5,482 nucleotides of DNA from Planctomycetota bacterium (lineage in GTDB: Bacteria > Planctomycetota > Planctomycetia > Gemmatales > Gemmataceae), in the NCBI GenBank assembly GCA_016200155.1, contig JACQFG010000026.1, forward strand, positions 1 through 5,482. Direction: 5' to 3'. This document shows positions 1-5,482 of this stretch, piece after piece. Made by a program: the position numbers and the translations under genes. Position 1 is the stretch's first letter; each line of letters begins with the position of its first letter. The notes below the pieces were generated by a model. It was not told where the DNA came from. It saw only the letters and a list, made by a program, of their open reading frames with translations, and ran no database searches.

Positions 1-320
1 GGAGAGAGTCTGAGGTCCGCCAGGTGCAAATGGAGTCGCGTGGCTGGCTTGTCGATCTGGCGCGGCGCGCGGGCGTCCAGCGCAACATCGTGAACGGCAG
101 CGTCGTGGCCGATGCTTACGAACCGAATGATGTCGATTGTGCCCTGCTGATTGGTTCAGACTATCCGAAGGATCCGGCTGCCGATGCCGAACTGCAAGCG
201 GGGTTGCCGTTCATCCAAATGGAGTTGCTGATCCAGGATGCCTTCGACTATTATGTAACCACGTTCTTTGGAACGGATCGAAGGGGTGTCGAAAAGGGTG
301 TCATCGAGGTGTTAATATGA
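1..320 (+). CDS. DUF6932-like nucleotidyltransferase-fold protein, 5'-partial
   Basis: The frame is open from the first bases of the window to TGA at 318-320, so the gene probably starts upstream. GTG at 24 and ATG at 30 are possible internal starts, and a weak GAGG lies at 12-15. However, the residues before 24 (ESEVRQ) continue a plausible helix, and relatives as I remember them have some 40 residues before this point. The visible part carries NGS (Gly codon 96-98, Ser 99-101) and then PNDVD (Asp codons 129-131 and 135-137). This fits the minimal nucleotidyltransferase signature G[GS]-x(9-13)-Dh[DE]. The C-terminal FFGTDRRGVEKGVIEVLI matches my memory of DUF6932 proteins, which end near TDR-x-G-x-x-KGxxEV. 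Substrate and function are unknown. Its stop overlaps the start of the next gene, so the two are probably translated together and work as a pair. The family call is from memory of the motif. Confidence 0.7.
   Translation, partial: RESEVRQVQMESRGWLVDLARRAGVQRNIVNGSVVADAYEPNDVDCALLIGSDYPKDPAADAELQAGLPFIQMELLIQDAFDYYVTTFFGTDRRGVEKGVIEVLI
306..310 (+). promoter_or_regulatory. Shine-Dalgarno GAGGT for the 69-aa coiled-coil gene
   Basis: GAGGT at 306-310 ends six bases before the ATG at 317. It lies inside the end of the upstream gene. It decides for the start at 317 over the in-frame upstream ATG at 137, whose extra 60 codons would only be an out-of-frame reading of the nucleotidyltransferase-like gene. 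Confidence 0.65.
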
Positions 321-526
321 GCCTGCAAAGCAAACGAGAGCTCGAAGTGACTCGGCGCAAACTGAGCGACCTTCAACGCCTCCATGACGCAACCGTTGCA
401 GAAGCGGGAGAGAAGACCTATGCTCGCGAGTTGACGTTGCGCTCGCTCAAGAAAACGATCAACCAACTGAAGGAAGAAATCGCACGGTTCGAGGCCAAAT
501 CCGTAACAACCATTTCCGACGAGTAG
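317..526 (+). CDS. Small coiled-coil protein, putative partner of the DUF6932-like protein
   Basis: This 69-aa protein is charged and helical, with no signal peptide or membrane segment. Two heptad-like helices are visible: residues about 5-25 (KRELEVTRRKLSDLQRLHD) and about 36-60 (ARELTLRSLKKTINQLKEE and on). A short linker separates them, so a helical hairpin or antiparallel coiled coil is likely. I recall the segment ELTLRSLKxxINQLKEEIARFEA as recurring in small bacterial proteins, often beside a nucleotidyltransferase-like or regulatory gene. No catalytic motif is present. The ATG overlaps the previous gene's TGA as ATGA and is served by GAGGT six bases upstream, a sign of translational coupling. 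Small size, coiled coil and coupling would suit an antitoxin, regulatory subunit or adaptor, but the role is inferred only from context. TAG at 524-526 lies five bases from the convergent ABM gene. Confidence 0.8.
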   Translation: MSLQSKRELEVTRRKLSDLQRLHDATVAEAGEKTYARELTLRSLKKTINQLKEEIARFEAKSVTTISDE

Positions 527-531
527 TCCGC

Positions 532-840
532 TCACGCCGGTGCCAGGATCTGCAGTGTCACGCTCTCCACCAGGTCCTTGACGCGCACCCGGTATTCCGC
601 CATGTGCGGCGCCTGCGAATGCGCCTTGAGCGCGTCTACGCTGTCCCATTTTTCAATGATGACCGCCACGTTTTCGCGCAACGCTCCCTGCATCGATAAC
701 CCGGTCGCCACATCGACGGTCGGCCCGTACTCCAGGCAGCCCGCCTCCGCATGCACGGCCGGCATGATGCGATGAAACTCCGCCAGGAACGCATCGCGCT
801 TGCCGGGCTTGACGGTAATGGTTGCGATTACATGGATCAC
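532..840 (-). CDS. Antibiotic biosynthesis monooxygenase (ABM) domain protein, YgiN-like putative quinol monooxygenase
   Basis: This is a complete 102-aa single-domain protein of the dimeric alpha/beta-barrel ABM family; E. coli YgiN has 104 aa. Residues 3-11 (HVIATITVK) form the first strand. The block around 28-44 (AVHAEAGCLEYGPTVD) matches the YgiN pattern P-x-V-x-x-E-x-GC-x-x-Y-x-P-x-VD. Further matches are IEKWDS (62-67), LKAH (71-74), APHM (77-80) and the final strand TLQILAPA. YgiN acts on quinols in the cytoplasm, but many family members have no known substrate, so the quinol assignment is tentative. The start is GTG at 840, preceded by a very purine-rich stretch (AGGAGAGGGGGG, 856-845) that supplies the ribosome-binding site. 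It lies 28 bases after the toxin gene on the same strand and may be the last gene of that transcript. It is convergent with the 69-aa gene, with only five bases between stops and no visible terminator. Confidence 0.88.
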   Translation of the reverse strand: MIHVIATITVKPGKRDAFLAEFHRIMPAVHAEAGCLEYGPTVDVATGLSMQGALRENVAVIIEKWDSVDALKAHSQAPHMAEYRVRVKDLVESVTLQILAPA

Positions 841-868
841 GAGTCCCCCCTCTCCTATTCGGCCGTTG

Positions 869-1285
869 TCACCAATACTCGATCATCAACCCCGGCACTT
901 GATCGAAGTCGCGACGATTGCGCGAGATCAACGTGGCGCCGTGAACCACGCAGATGGCAGCGATGCGCAGGTCCGAGATGCCGACCTTGATTTTCTGCTT
1001 GCGCCAGGATTGCACCAGGGCTTCTGCCTGTGGGGTCAGGCCAAGAAATCGCATCCGTTTGAAGTCATCAAGCGTTTTCTCGAAATAGAAATAGGCGACG
1101 TCGACGCCCGCTTTCGCCTTTCCAGCTTCCGCCTGGCGGATTGAATGCAATCGTCCGCGCAGCATCTGATCGGCGACGACGATGGGAATACACCGATCCG
1201 CGGCTGGAATCTGCGCCACTTTCTGGGTGTATCCTACGTCGCCTTCGAAGATCAACGTCAGGACATCGGCATCGAAGGCTTTCAT
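869..1285 (-). CDS. PIN-domain VapC-like toxin of a type II toxin-antitoxin system
   Basis: This 138-aa protein has the PIN ribonuclease layout. The N-terminal FDADVLTLI gives the first acidic residue (Asp5, with Asp7). The LRG segment is at 42-44. GISDLRIAAI (102-111) gives Asp105, and ISRNRRDFDQVPGL (120-133) gives Asn123 and Asp126. VapC toxins are Mg2+-dependent endoribonucleases that cut tRNA, rRNA or mRNA and are neutralised by the antitoxin encoded just upstream. In relatives I remember, the second catalytic acid is a Glu four residues before the Gly of LRG. Here that position is Gln40, with Asp39 beside it, so activity may be reduced or carried by Asp39. The ATG overlaps the antitoxin stop as ATGA. 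AAGGA directly abuts the ATG, too close to act alone, so translation is probably coupled to the antitoxin. Confidence 0.9.
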   Translation of the reverse strand: MKAFDADVLTLIFEGDVGYTQKVAQIPAADRCIPIVVADQMLRGRLHSIRQAEAGKAKAGVDVAYFYFEKTLDDFKRMRFLGLTPQAEALVQSWRKQKIKVGISDLRIAAICVVHGATLISRNRRDFDQVPGLMIEYW

Positions 1286-1557
1286 TCCTTGGGCTCGGCA
1301 TCGCGTTCGCGATAGATTTGCTCGCGGATGTCCGCAATGAACGGGTCGTCGCGATACGTGCCGGCTGCCGCGAGAATTCCCTCCGACGGCACGTCGAGAT
1401 ACACAAGTTCGCCGTCTGCGAATCGCTGATCGAGAACAGATTGCATTTCCGCCAAAACTGCGTCGCGTGTGGGCGCGCTGACAGACACGCTCGGGGCGCC
1501 GACCAATGTCGCGACGAATTGGCCATTGTTTCGCTGAACGAATATGGGAAACGACAT
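1282..1557 (-). CDS. Antitoxin of the PIN/VapC-like module
   Basis: This 91-aa protein is encoded immediately before the PIN toxin and overlaps it by four bases (ATGA). The N-terminal half (MSFPIFVQRNNGQFVATLVGA, then SVSVSAPTRDAVLAEMQ) alternates predicted beta strands and a helix. It resembles the small Q-x-x-NGQF-x-ATLVG antitoxin-like proteins I remember next to PIN toxins in Planctomycetes and cyanobacteria. The C-terminal part (YRDDPFIADIREQIYRERDAE, about 68-88) is a charged amphipathic segment of the kind that wraps around PIN toxins. I see no clear AbrB, RHH or HTH DNA-binding motif, so autoregulation is uncertain. The frame stays open to a TTG at 1602. I chose ATG at 1557 because a strong GGAGG lies five bases upstream, whereas the longer start would have none and would run through the promoter. 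Confidence 0.8.
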   Translation of the reverse strand: MSFPIFVQRNNGQFVATLVGAPSVSVSAPTRDAVLAEMQSVLDQRFADGELVYLDVPSEGILAAAGTYRDDPFIADIREQIYRERDAEPKE

Positions 1558-1562
1558 AAGTT

Positions 1563-1567
1563 CCTCC
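1563..1567 (-). promoter_or_regulatory. Strong Shine-Dalgarno GGAGG deciding the antitoxin start
   Basis: Read on the - strand, GGAGG is followed by AACTT and then ATG at 1557, an ideal five-base spacing. This fixes a 91-aa antitoxin rather than the 106-aa version from TTG at 1602. Confidence 0.75.
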
Positions 1568-1573
1568 CCACCC

Positions 1574-1602
1574 ATTCTACCTGCGAATCGTTCGTGCATC
1601 AA
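1574..1602 (-). promoter_or_regulatory. Putative sigma70-like promoter of the toxin-antitoxin pair
   Basis: On the - strand, TTGATG (1602-1597; 4/6 to TTGACA) is followed by a 17-base spacer and TAGAAT (1579-1574; 5/6 to TATAAT). It sits in the 48-base gap between the smc stop and the antitoxin start. The spacer contains a short dyad, CGAA-TCG-TTCG on the + strand (1584-1594), which could be an operator half but is short enough to be chance. Transcription would start near 1567-1568 and leave a leader of only about ten bases that begins at the Shine-Dalgarno. That is unusually short and lowers confidence. Confidence 0.45.
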
Positions 1603-1605
1603 CCG

Positions 1606-4600
1606 TCACGACGCTTGCGCCTTCGGCTCCGCCGCTTCCTCCACCCAGTCCTCGAAGCGGATCGTCACCTGCTTCGAAATGCCCGATTCCTGCATCGTGA
1701 TACCGTAGAGCGTGTCGGCGGCGGCCATCGTCTTCTTCGAATGCGTCACCACGATGAATTGCGATTGCTCGGTGAAATCTTTGAGCACCGACACGAATCG
1801 GCCGATGTTCGCCTCGTCCAGGGCGGCGTCAACCTCGTCGAGAAGGCAGAACGGGCTCGGCTTGCTGCGGAAGACGGCGAGCAGCAGGGCGACGGCGGTG
1901 AGCGTCTTTTCACCGCCGCTCATCAAGGAGATGCTGCGGAGTTCCTTGCCGGGGGGGCGGGCGATGACGTCGATGCCGGACTCGAGGACGTCGTTTTCGT
2001 CTTCGAGAACTATGTCCGCCATGCCGCCGCCGAAGAGCTTGCGGAAGAGTTCCTGGAAGTGGGTGCGCACAACCGTGAACGTATCGACGAACAGGCGTTT
2101 GCTGTCGACGTTGATCTTCGAGATGATCTCCTCGAGCGATTTCTTGGCAGTGTTGAGATCGTCGAACTGGGTGCGCAGCGAGACGGCGCGGGACTCCAGC
2201 TCATTGAGTTCTTGCAGCGCTTCCATGTTGACGTTGCCGAGCCGGCTGAGCTTGCGGCGCAGTTCCTCGATTTCCTGCGACGCGGCAGCCGGTTCGATCG
2301 GCTCGGCTGGCGCCGGCGGTCGGCCATGCAATTCCGCCAACTCGACCTGGTAATCGTCGCGCAGGCGTTGCACCAGACCATCGAGTTGATGGCGCAGGTT
2401 GGTTGCCTCCAGCTCGCGCTGGTGGACGCTTTCCTGATGGGTTCGCCATTCGGTGCGGGCTGTCTGGGCCTGCTGGGTGAGCCGGGTACGTTCGAGACGC
2501 CTGCGGTCGCGCTGTTCGGCGGCGTCGGCGCTCTGGCGTTGCGCTTGCTCCTTCGACAGATAGGCATAGGCAAGGACCGACGACGCATCGAGCATCGCTT
2601 GCTGGCTGTCGCGCAGGCGAATCTTGAGCGAGGCAAGGTTCTGCTGATTCTGCTCCAGGTCCTGATGGCGCTGCTCGTAATCGCGGACGGCCTGCTGATG
2701 TTGCGTCTGCAGGCCGCGCTGGCGTTCTTCGACCTGGGCGAACGTCACCTGAGCCTGCGTGAAATCTTGCTGGGCCTGATGGCGGTCCCGTTCGCGCGCG
2801 TGGACTTCCGCGTCCGCCTCGTGCAGTCGGACGTGCAGAGTCTGCACCAGCGACTCGGCCTCGGCGGCCTGCGTCTCGTTGCGGCGCCAGGCGTCCTCGT
2901 GGGTTTGCACTTCCTGCTCGATGCGCTGGATCTCGTCGCGGCTGATGCTGACCTCCTCGTGCAGCCCCTGGCGGCGCTCCTGATGCCGCTGGACCCGGCC
3001 ATGGAGGTCGGCCGACTGTTCGCCCAGCACGGTGATGGCCTCCTGCCGCTCCTGCAAGGTGGACTCGCTCGCTTGCAGCTTGTCGCGCAACGTCAGCGCG
3101 ACCAGCTCAGCGGCGACGATCTGGCCATCCAGTGCGACGAGTGTCTCGCTCAGCTCGCGCCATTCGCTTTTGCGCGACAGCACGCCGCTCTCCGCGTGAT
3201 GGGCGCCCACCGTAAGCGTGCCGTCCGGTTCGAGCAATTCGCCTTGCAGCGTCACCAGGCGGAAGCCCGGCGTGTGCTCGGCAATGGCCCGGGCGGTCGC
3301 GAGGTCGCGCACGATCAACGTTCGGCCTAGAAGCTGGGCCGGCAGATCGGCCAGCTCCGGGTGCTCGCACGACACCAGTTGCTCCGCGAACGCCACCAGC
3401 CCCGGATGTTCGGCCGACGGCGCTTCCGCGTCCGGCTGTTTGACCTGACTCAGCAGCGAAACCTGCACGAGCAGGTTGTTCTTGAGCGCCTGAATGGCCG
3501 GATCGCGCTCGACATCCGAAATCGACGGCACCGCATCGAGCGGCACGAAGCTGACCCGCCCCGAAAACCGCCCTGAGCCCGAAGCGCAAGCGAGGGCGGC
3601 TGCCGAGTCCCTCGCTTGCGCTGCGGGCTCAGAAGCGAGCGCCTGCGCGAGCATGGCACGGTCGCGGACCACAAAGCGCTGGGCCCAGTCGCCGAGCGCC
3701 AAATCGATCAGCGGAGCGTACTCACGTTTCACCGTCAGAAAATCGGCGATCATGCCGATGACCGTCGACCACGGGCCCGCGTCCGACCTCTCGGTCAGCG
3801 CGATCACCTCGCGCACGCCGGCGCCGAGGCCTTCGCGGCTGCGGATCAGGCCGTCGAGCACATCGATCCGGCTCGTCAGGCCGCTGCGTTGCTGCCGCAG
3901 CTCCGAGATTTTCGCGCTGGTCTGTTCGCTTTCCTGACGCAGATGATCCTGCTCCTGCTTGGCTTCCTGCACTCTTTGGCGCGCTTGCTGAAGCCGATCG
4001 AGCTGCTGGGTCTCGGCCTGAAGCAGCTCTTCCAGTTCGAGATCGAGCGATGCGAGACTGCTGGCCGCGACGTCGGAGCGTTGCCGCAAGCGATCACGCT
4101 CGCGGCGAAGGTTGTCGACCTGCGCCTTGCTGGCGACCGCTTCGTTCTGCAGGTGAGCAGCGCGGCGCATCGCCTCGAAGTGCTGCGTCTTGTCGGCAGC
4201 GATTTGCACATGCAACTCGCCGAGGCGAGCCAGGGCGGCCTGCAACGTCGCCTCGTGCGCCTGCACCTTTTGCCGTTCGTGGTCGGCCTGCGCGGTCGCC
4301 TCGTGCAGCGCGGTCTCGGCGGCGCGCGTCGTCTCGGCGAGAGTGCGAACGCGCACGGTCAGTTCGTTCAGGCGTTTGCGTGTTTGCTGCAGTTCCCCGT
4401 CGAAGTCGCTGCTCAGGCTGGTTTCGTGGGCGATCGTCGATTCCTCGGACTGAATCTGTTGCTGGGTCTTCGCCAGAGATTGCTCGGCCGCATGAAGTTG
4501 ATCGTCGAGATCGGCGAGCAGCATTTCGAGCCGTTCGGCCTCGGCTTCACATGCGCCGGCGCGGGCGGCGCGGGCGTCCAGCTCGCTCTTGAGTTGATCG

Positions 4601-5340
4601 AGCGTCTGCGTCTCGGCATCGAGCTTCTGCGTCAGCTCGCCGAACTCGCGCAGCCCGGCGGCGACGCGCAGGTCCTTCAGGCGGTCGCTGTATTCCTGGA
4701 AGCGCTGGGCCTTGGACGCCTGCAGCTTGACGCTGCGGAGCTGCTTCTCGACCTCCTCGATGATGTCCTTGACGCGTGAGAGGTTCTGATCGACGCGTTC
4801 GAGCTTGCGGAGGGTTTCGATCTTCTTGGCCTTGAATCGGCTGATGCCGGCGGCTTCCTCGAAGATGGTGCGTCGGTCCTTGCTGGAGGCCTGGAGGAGG
4901 ATGTCGACCTTGCCCTGGGCGATGATGCAGAGGTCGTCGTTGCCCGCCCCGGAGCCGAGGAACATCTCTTTGATGTCTTTGAGTCGGCAGACCTGGCCGT
5001 TGATGAGGTATTCGCCTTCACTCGTGCGAAAGACGCGGCGGGTGATCTGTACTTCCTCGGCGTCGAGCGCCAGCGACCGGCGGCGGTTGTCGAAGGTCAT
5101 GGTGACCTCCGCCATGCCGACGCTGCGTCGGGAGGCTGAGCCGTTGAAGATGACGTCGGCCATTTCGCCGCCGCGCAGGCTCTTGGCGGACTGCTCGCCG
5201 AGGATCCAGCGGACGGCATCGACGATATTGCTCTTGCCCGACCCGTTCGGCCCGACGATGGCGGTGACGCCGTCGCCGAAGTCGAAAACGGTCTTATCGG
5301 CAAAGCTCTTGAAGCCGACAAGTTCCAGGCGTTTGAGCAT
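1606..5340 (-). CDS. smc: Chromosome segregation protein SMC
   Basis: Complete 1244-aa SMC ATPase, slightly longer than the usual 1150-1200. It is the core of the condensin-like complex (with ScpA/ScpB kleisin partners, not in this window) that folds and separates chromosomes by ATP-driven loop extrusion. The N-terminal head has the classic start MLKRLELVGFKSF, Walker A GPNGSGKS (30-37), R-loop SLRG (54-57), Q-loop AQGKVDILL (141-149) and FEEAAGISRFKAKK (160-173). Coiled coil runs about 175-500. The hinge spans about 503-715, opening with GLGAGVREV and closing with FRLVTLQGELLEPDGT. The return coil runs about 720-1075. The C-terminal head has signature LMSGGEKTLTA (1139-1149), Walker B with D-loop FCLLDEVDAALDE (1164-1176) and H-loop VVTH (1197-1200). 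All catalytic motifs look intact. Oddity: residues about 570-590 in the hinge come from a 60-bp palindrome. The start has a weak, close AAGG (two bases away), but the N-terminus is conserved. The downstream toxin-antitoxin genes follow after 48 bases. Confidence 0.98.
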   Translation of the reverse strand: MLKRLELVGFKSFADKTVFDFGDGVTAIVGPNGSGKSNIVDAVRWILGEQSAKSLRGGEMADVIFNGSASRRSVGMAEVTMTFDNRRRSLALDAEEVQITRRVFRTSEGEYLINGQVCRLKDIKEMFLGSGAGNDDLCIIAQGKVDILLQASSKDRRTIFEEAAGISRFKAKKIETLRKLERVDQNLSRVKDIIEEVEKQLRSVKLQASKAQRFQEYSDRLKDLRVAAGLREFGELTQKLDAETQTLDQLKSELDARAARAGACEAEAERLEMLLADLDDQLHAAEQSLAKTQQQIQSEESTIAHETSLSSDFDGELQQTRKRLNELTVRVRTLAETTRAAETALHEATAQADHERQKVQAHEATLQAALARLGELHVQIAADKTQHFEAMRRAAHLQNEAVASKAQVDNLRRERDRLRQRSDVAASSLASLDLELEELLQAETQQLDRLQQARQRVQEAKQEQDHLRQESEQTSAKISELRQQRSGLTSRIDVLDGLIRSREGLGAGVREVIALTERSDAGPWSTVIGMIADFLTVKREYAPLIDLALGDWAQRFVVRDRAMLAQALASEPAAQARDSAAALACASGSGRFSGRVSFVPLDAVPSISDVERDPAIQALKNNLLVQVSLLSQVKQPDAEAPSAEHPGLVAFAEQLVSCEHPELADLPAQLLGRTLIVRDLATARAIAEHTPGFRLVTLQGELLEPDGTLTVGAHHAESGVLSRKSEWRELSETLVALDGQIVAAELVALTLRDKLQASESTLQERQEAITVLGEQSADLHGRVQRHQERRQGLHEEVSISRDEIQRIEQEVQTHEDAWRRNETQAAEAESLVQTLHVRLHEADAEVHARERDRHQAQQDFTQAQVTFAQVEERQRGLQTQHQQAVRDYEQRHQDLEQNQQNLASLKIRLRDSQQAMLDASSVLAYAYLSKEQAQRQSADAAEQRDRRRLERTRLTQQAQTARTEWRTHQESVHQRELEATNLRHQLDGLVQRLRDDYQVELAELHGRPPAPAEPIEPAAASQEIEELRRKLSRLGNVNMEALQELNELESRAVSLRTQFDDLNTAKKSLEEIISKINVDSKRLFVDTFTVVRTHFQELFRKLFGGGMADIVLEDENDVLESGIDVIARPPGKELRSISLMSGGEKTLTAVALLLAVFRSKPSPFCLLDEVDAALDEANIGRFVSVLKDFTEQSQFIVVTHSKKTMAAADTLYGITMQESGISKQVTIRFEDWVEEAAEPKAQAS
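3573..3632. repeat. REP/MITE-like palindromic element inside smc
   Basis: Left arm 3573-3596 starts CTGAGCCCGAAGCGC and ends AAGCGAGGG. Right arm 3609-3632 is its reverse complement at 23 of 24 positions, the only mismatch being A3582 against G3623. The loop is 12 bases (3597-3608). The palindrome ends sharply at both sides, and I see no target-site duplication. The unit is 60 bases, exactly 20 codons, with no stop in the smc frame. It encodes residues about 570-590, an Ala/Ser/Gly-rich stretch (EPAAQARDSAAALACASGSG) between the hinge helix ending LAQALA and the strand GRVSFVPLD. The core GCCCGAAGCGCAAGCGAGGG resembles a palindromic repeat I remember as dispersed in Pirellulales-type planctomycete genomes; that link is from memory and unchecked. 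Confidence 0.75.
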
Positions 5341-5350
5341 GACCTTCGTC

Positions 5351-5378
5351 CGTAGTCCGTGGTCGGTAGTCGGTGGCC
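5351..5378. repeat. Four degenerate 7-nt tandem repeats upstream of smc
   Basis: On the + strand the segment divides into CGTAGTC, CGTGGTC, GGTAGTC and GGTGGCC, a consensus of [CG]GT[AG]G[TC]C. It ends ten bases before the smc start codon (5340) and would lie in the smc leader or promoter region. Similar TAGTC/TGGTC-type low-complexity strings are, as I remember, scattered between genes in several bacterial groups. The function is unknown, and slippage-generated sequence is the simplest explanation. Confidence 0.6.
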
Positions 5379-5381
5379 AGC

Positions 5382-5406
5382 AAAACGGGCAGCCGAAGCT
5401 GCCCGT
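5382..5406 (-). terminator. Rho-independent terminator with UUCG loop for a - strand gene beyond the window
   Basis: Arms ACGGGCAGC (5385-5393) and GCTGCCCGT (5398-5406) pair perfectly over nine bases. On the - strand the loop reads TTCG closed by C-G, the very stable cUUCGg tetraloop. It is followed by a short run of T ending at 5382. On the + strand the loop is CGAA and no T tract follows, so the - direction is favoured. It would separate the gene upstream of smc from smc. The short T tract is its weak point. Confidence 0.65.
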
Positions 5407-5482
5407 GTTATTGTCGCGATTTAGAGTCGAAACCGCAAGCGGAGTTGCGGGCCAAGGCGCTCACTGCTTCCTCTTGAAACGA
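5407..5482. other. Unresolved tail, probably 3' end and trailer of an upstream - strand gene
   Basis: The terminator to its left predicts a - strand gene ending here. All three - strand frames enter from the window edge and stop. One ends RFKRKQ at TGA 5463-5461, a basic tail that would suit a real protein. One stops at TAA near 5410-5408 and one at TAA near 5424-5422. Too little is present to choose. If the first is right, 5407-5460 is a 3' trailer holding a small dyad, CCGCAA (5433-5438) and TTGCGG (5445-5450) with a six-base loop. Confidence 0.3.

Noticed and set aside
137..316. An upstream extension of the 69-aa gene from ATG 137
   Set aside because: It would overlap the nucleotidyltransferase-like gene out of frame, and the Cys/Arg-rich extension has no family resemblance. 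A proper Shine-Dalgarno sits before ATG 317.
1558..1602. N-terminal extension of the antitoxin from TTG 1602
   Set aside because: There is no ribosome-binding site, the extension overlaps the promoter-like elements, and a strong GGAGG serves ATG 1557.
1951..1957. A run of seven G (C in the smc sense strand) as a possible frameshift site
   Set aside because: The smc frame continues intact across it with the conserved signature motif right after. No alternative frame gives a sensible product.
1141..3330. A 729-codon open frame on the + strand, opposite the antitoxin and the 3' half of smc
   Set aside because: It is antisense to strongly supported genes. Its product is an Arg/Leu/Ala-rich reading with no recognisable domain, as expected opposite GC-rich coiled-coil codons.
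3616..4779. A 387-codon open frame on the + strand, opposite the smc coiled coil
   Set aside because: Same shadow effect: the real protein on the - strand has SMC motifs and this one has none.
5385..5406. The 9-bp hairpin as a + strand terminator or as another copy of the smc palindrome
   Set aside because: No T tract follows on the + strand, and the stem sequence (ACGGGCAGC) is unrelated to the smc element's arms.

Overview
The window looks like a piece of a GC-rich (roughly 60% by eye) bacterial chromosome. Its anchor is a complete smc gene, read leftwards, filling about two thirds of the window. The smc product, the small antitoxin family next to it and a palindromic repeat inside smc remind me of Planctomycetes (Pirellulales-like). 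That placement is inference from memory, not a database result.

Layout from left to right. (1) At 1-526, on the + strand, is a two-gene cassette. The first gene is the 3' part of a DUF6932-like nucleotidyltransferase-fold protein, open to the window edge. The second encodes a 69-aa coiled-coil protein. Their stop and start share ATGA. (2) At 532-840, on the - strand and convergent with the cassette (5 bases apart), is a YgiN-like antibiotic biosynthesis monooxygenase (ABM) domain protein. (3) At 869-1557, on the - strand, is a type II toxin-antitoxin module: a 91-aa antitoxin followed by a PIN-domain VapC-like toxin, again overlapping by ATGA. A good sigma70-like promoter lies just downstream of the smc stop. 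(4) At 1606-5340, on the - strand, is smc (1244 aa), with all ATPase motifs, two coiled-coil arms and a hinge. (5) At 5341-5482 is the smc upstream region. It holds a 4x7-nt degenerate tandem repeat, a UUCG-loop intrinsic terminator for a - strand gene beyond the window, and an unresolved 76-base tail.

The - strand genes (smc, antitoxin, toxin, ABM protein) are tightly packed and may be partly co-transcribed, though the toxin-antitoxin pair probably has its own promoter. Two TA-like or TA-candidate cassettes therefore flank the ABM gene beside a core chromosome-maintenance gene.

The most unusual feature is a near-perfect 60-bp palindrome (24-nt arms, 23/24 paired, 12-nt loop) lying in frame inside the smc hinge-coding region. 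It adds about 20 low-complexity residues and looks like a REP/MITE-type element that the protein tolerates. I saw no tRNA, rRNA, CRISPR array, transposase or phage gene.
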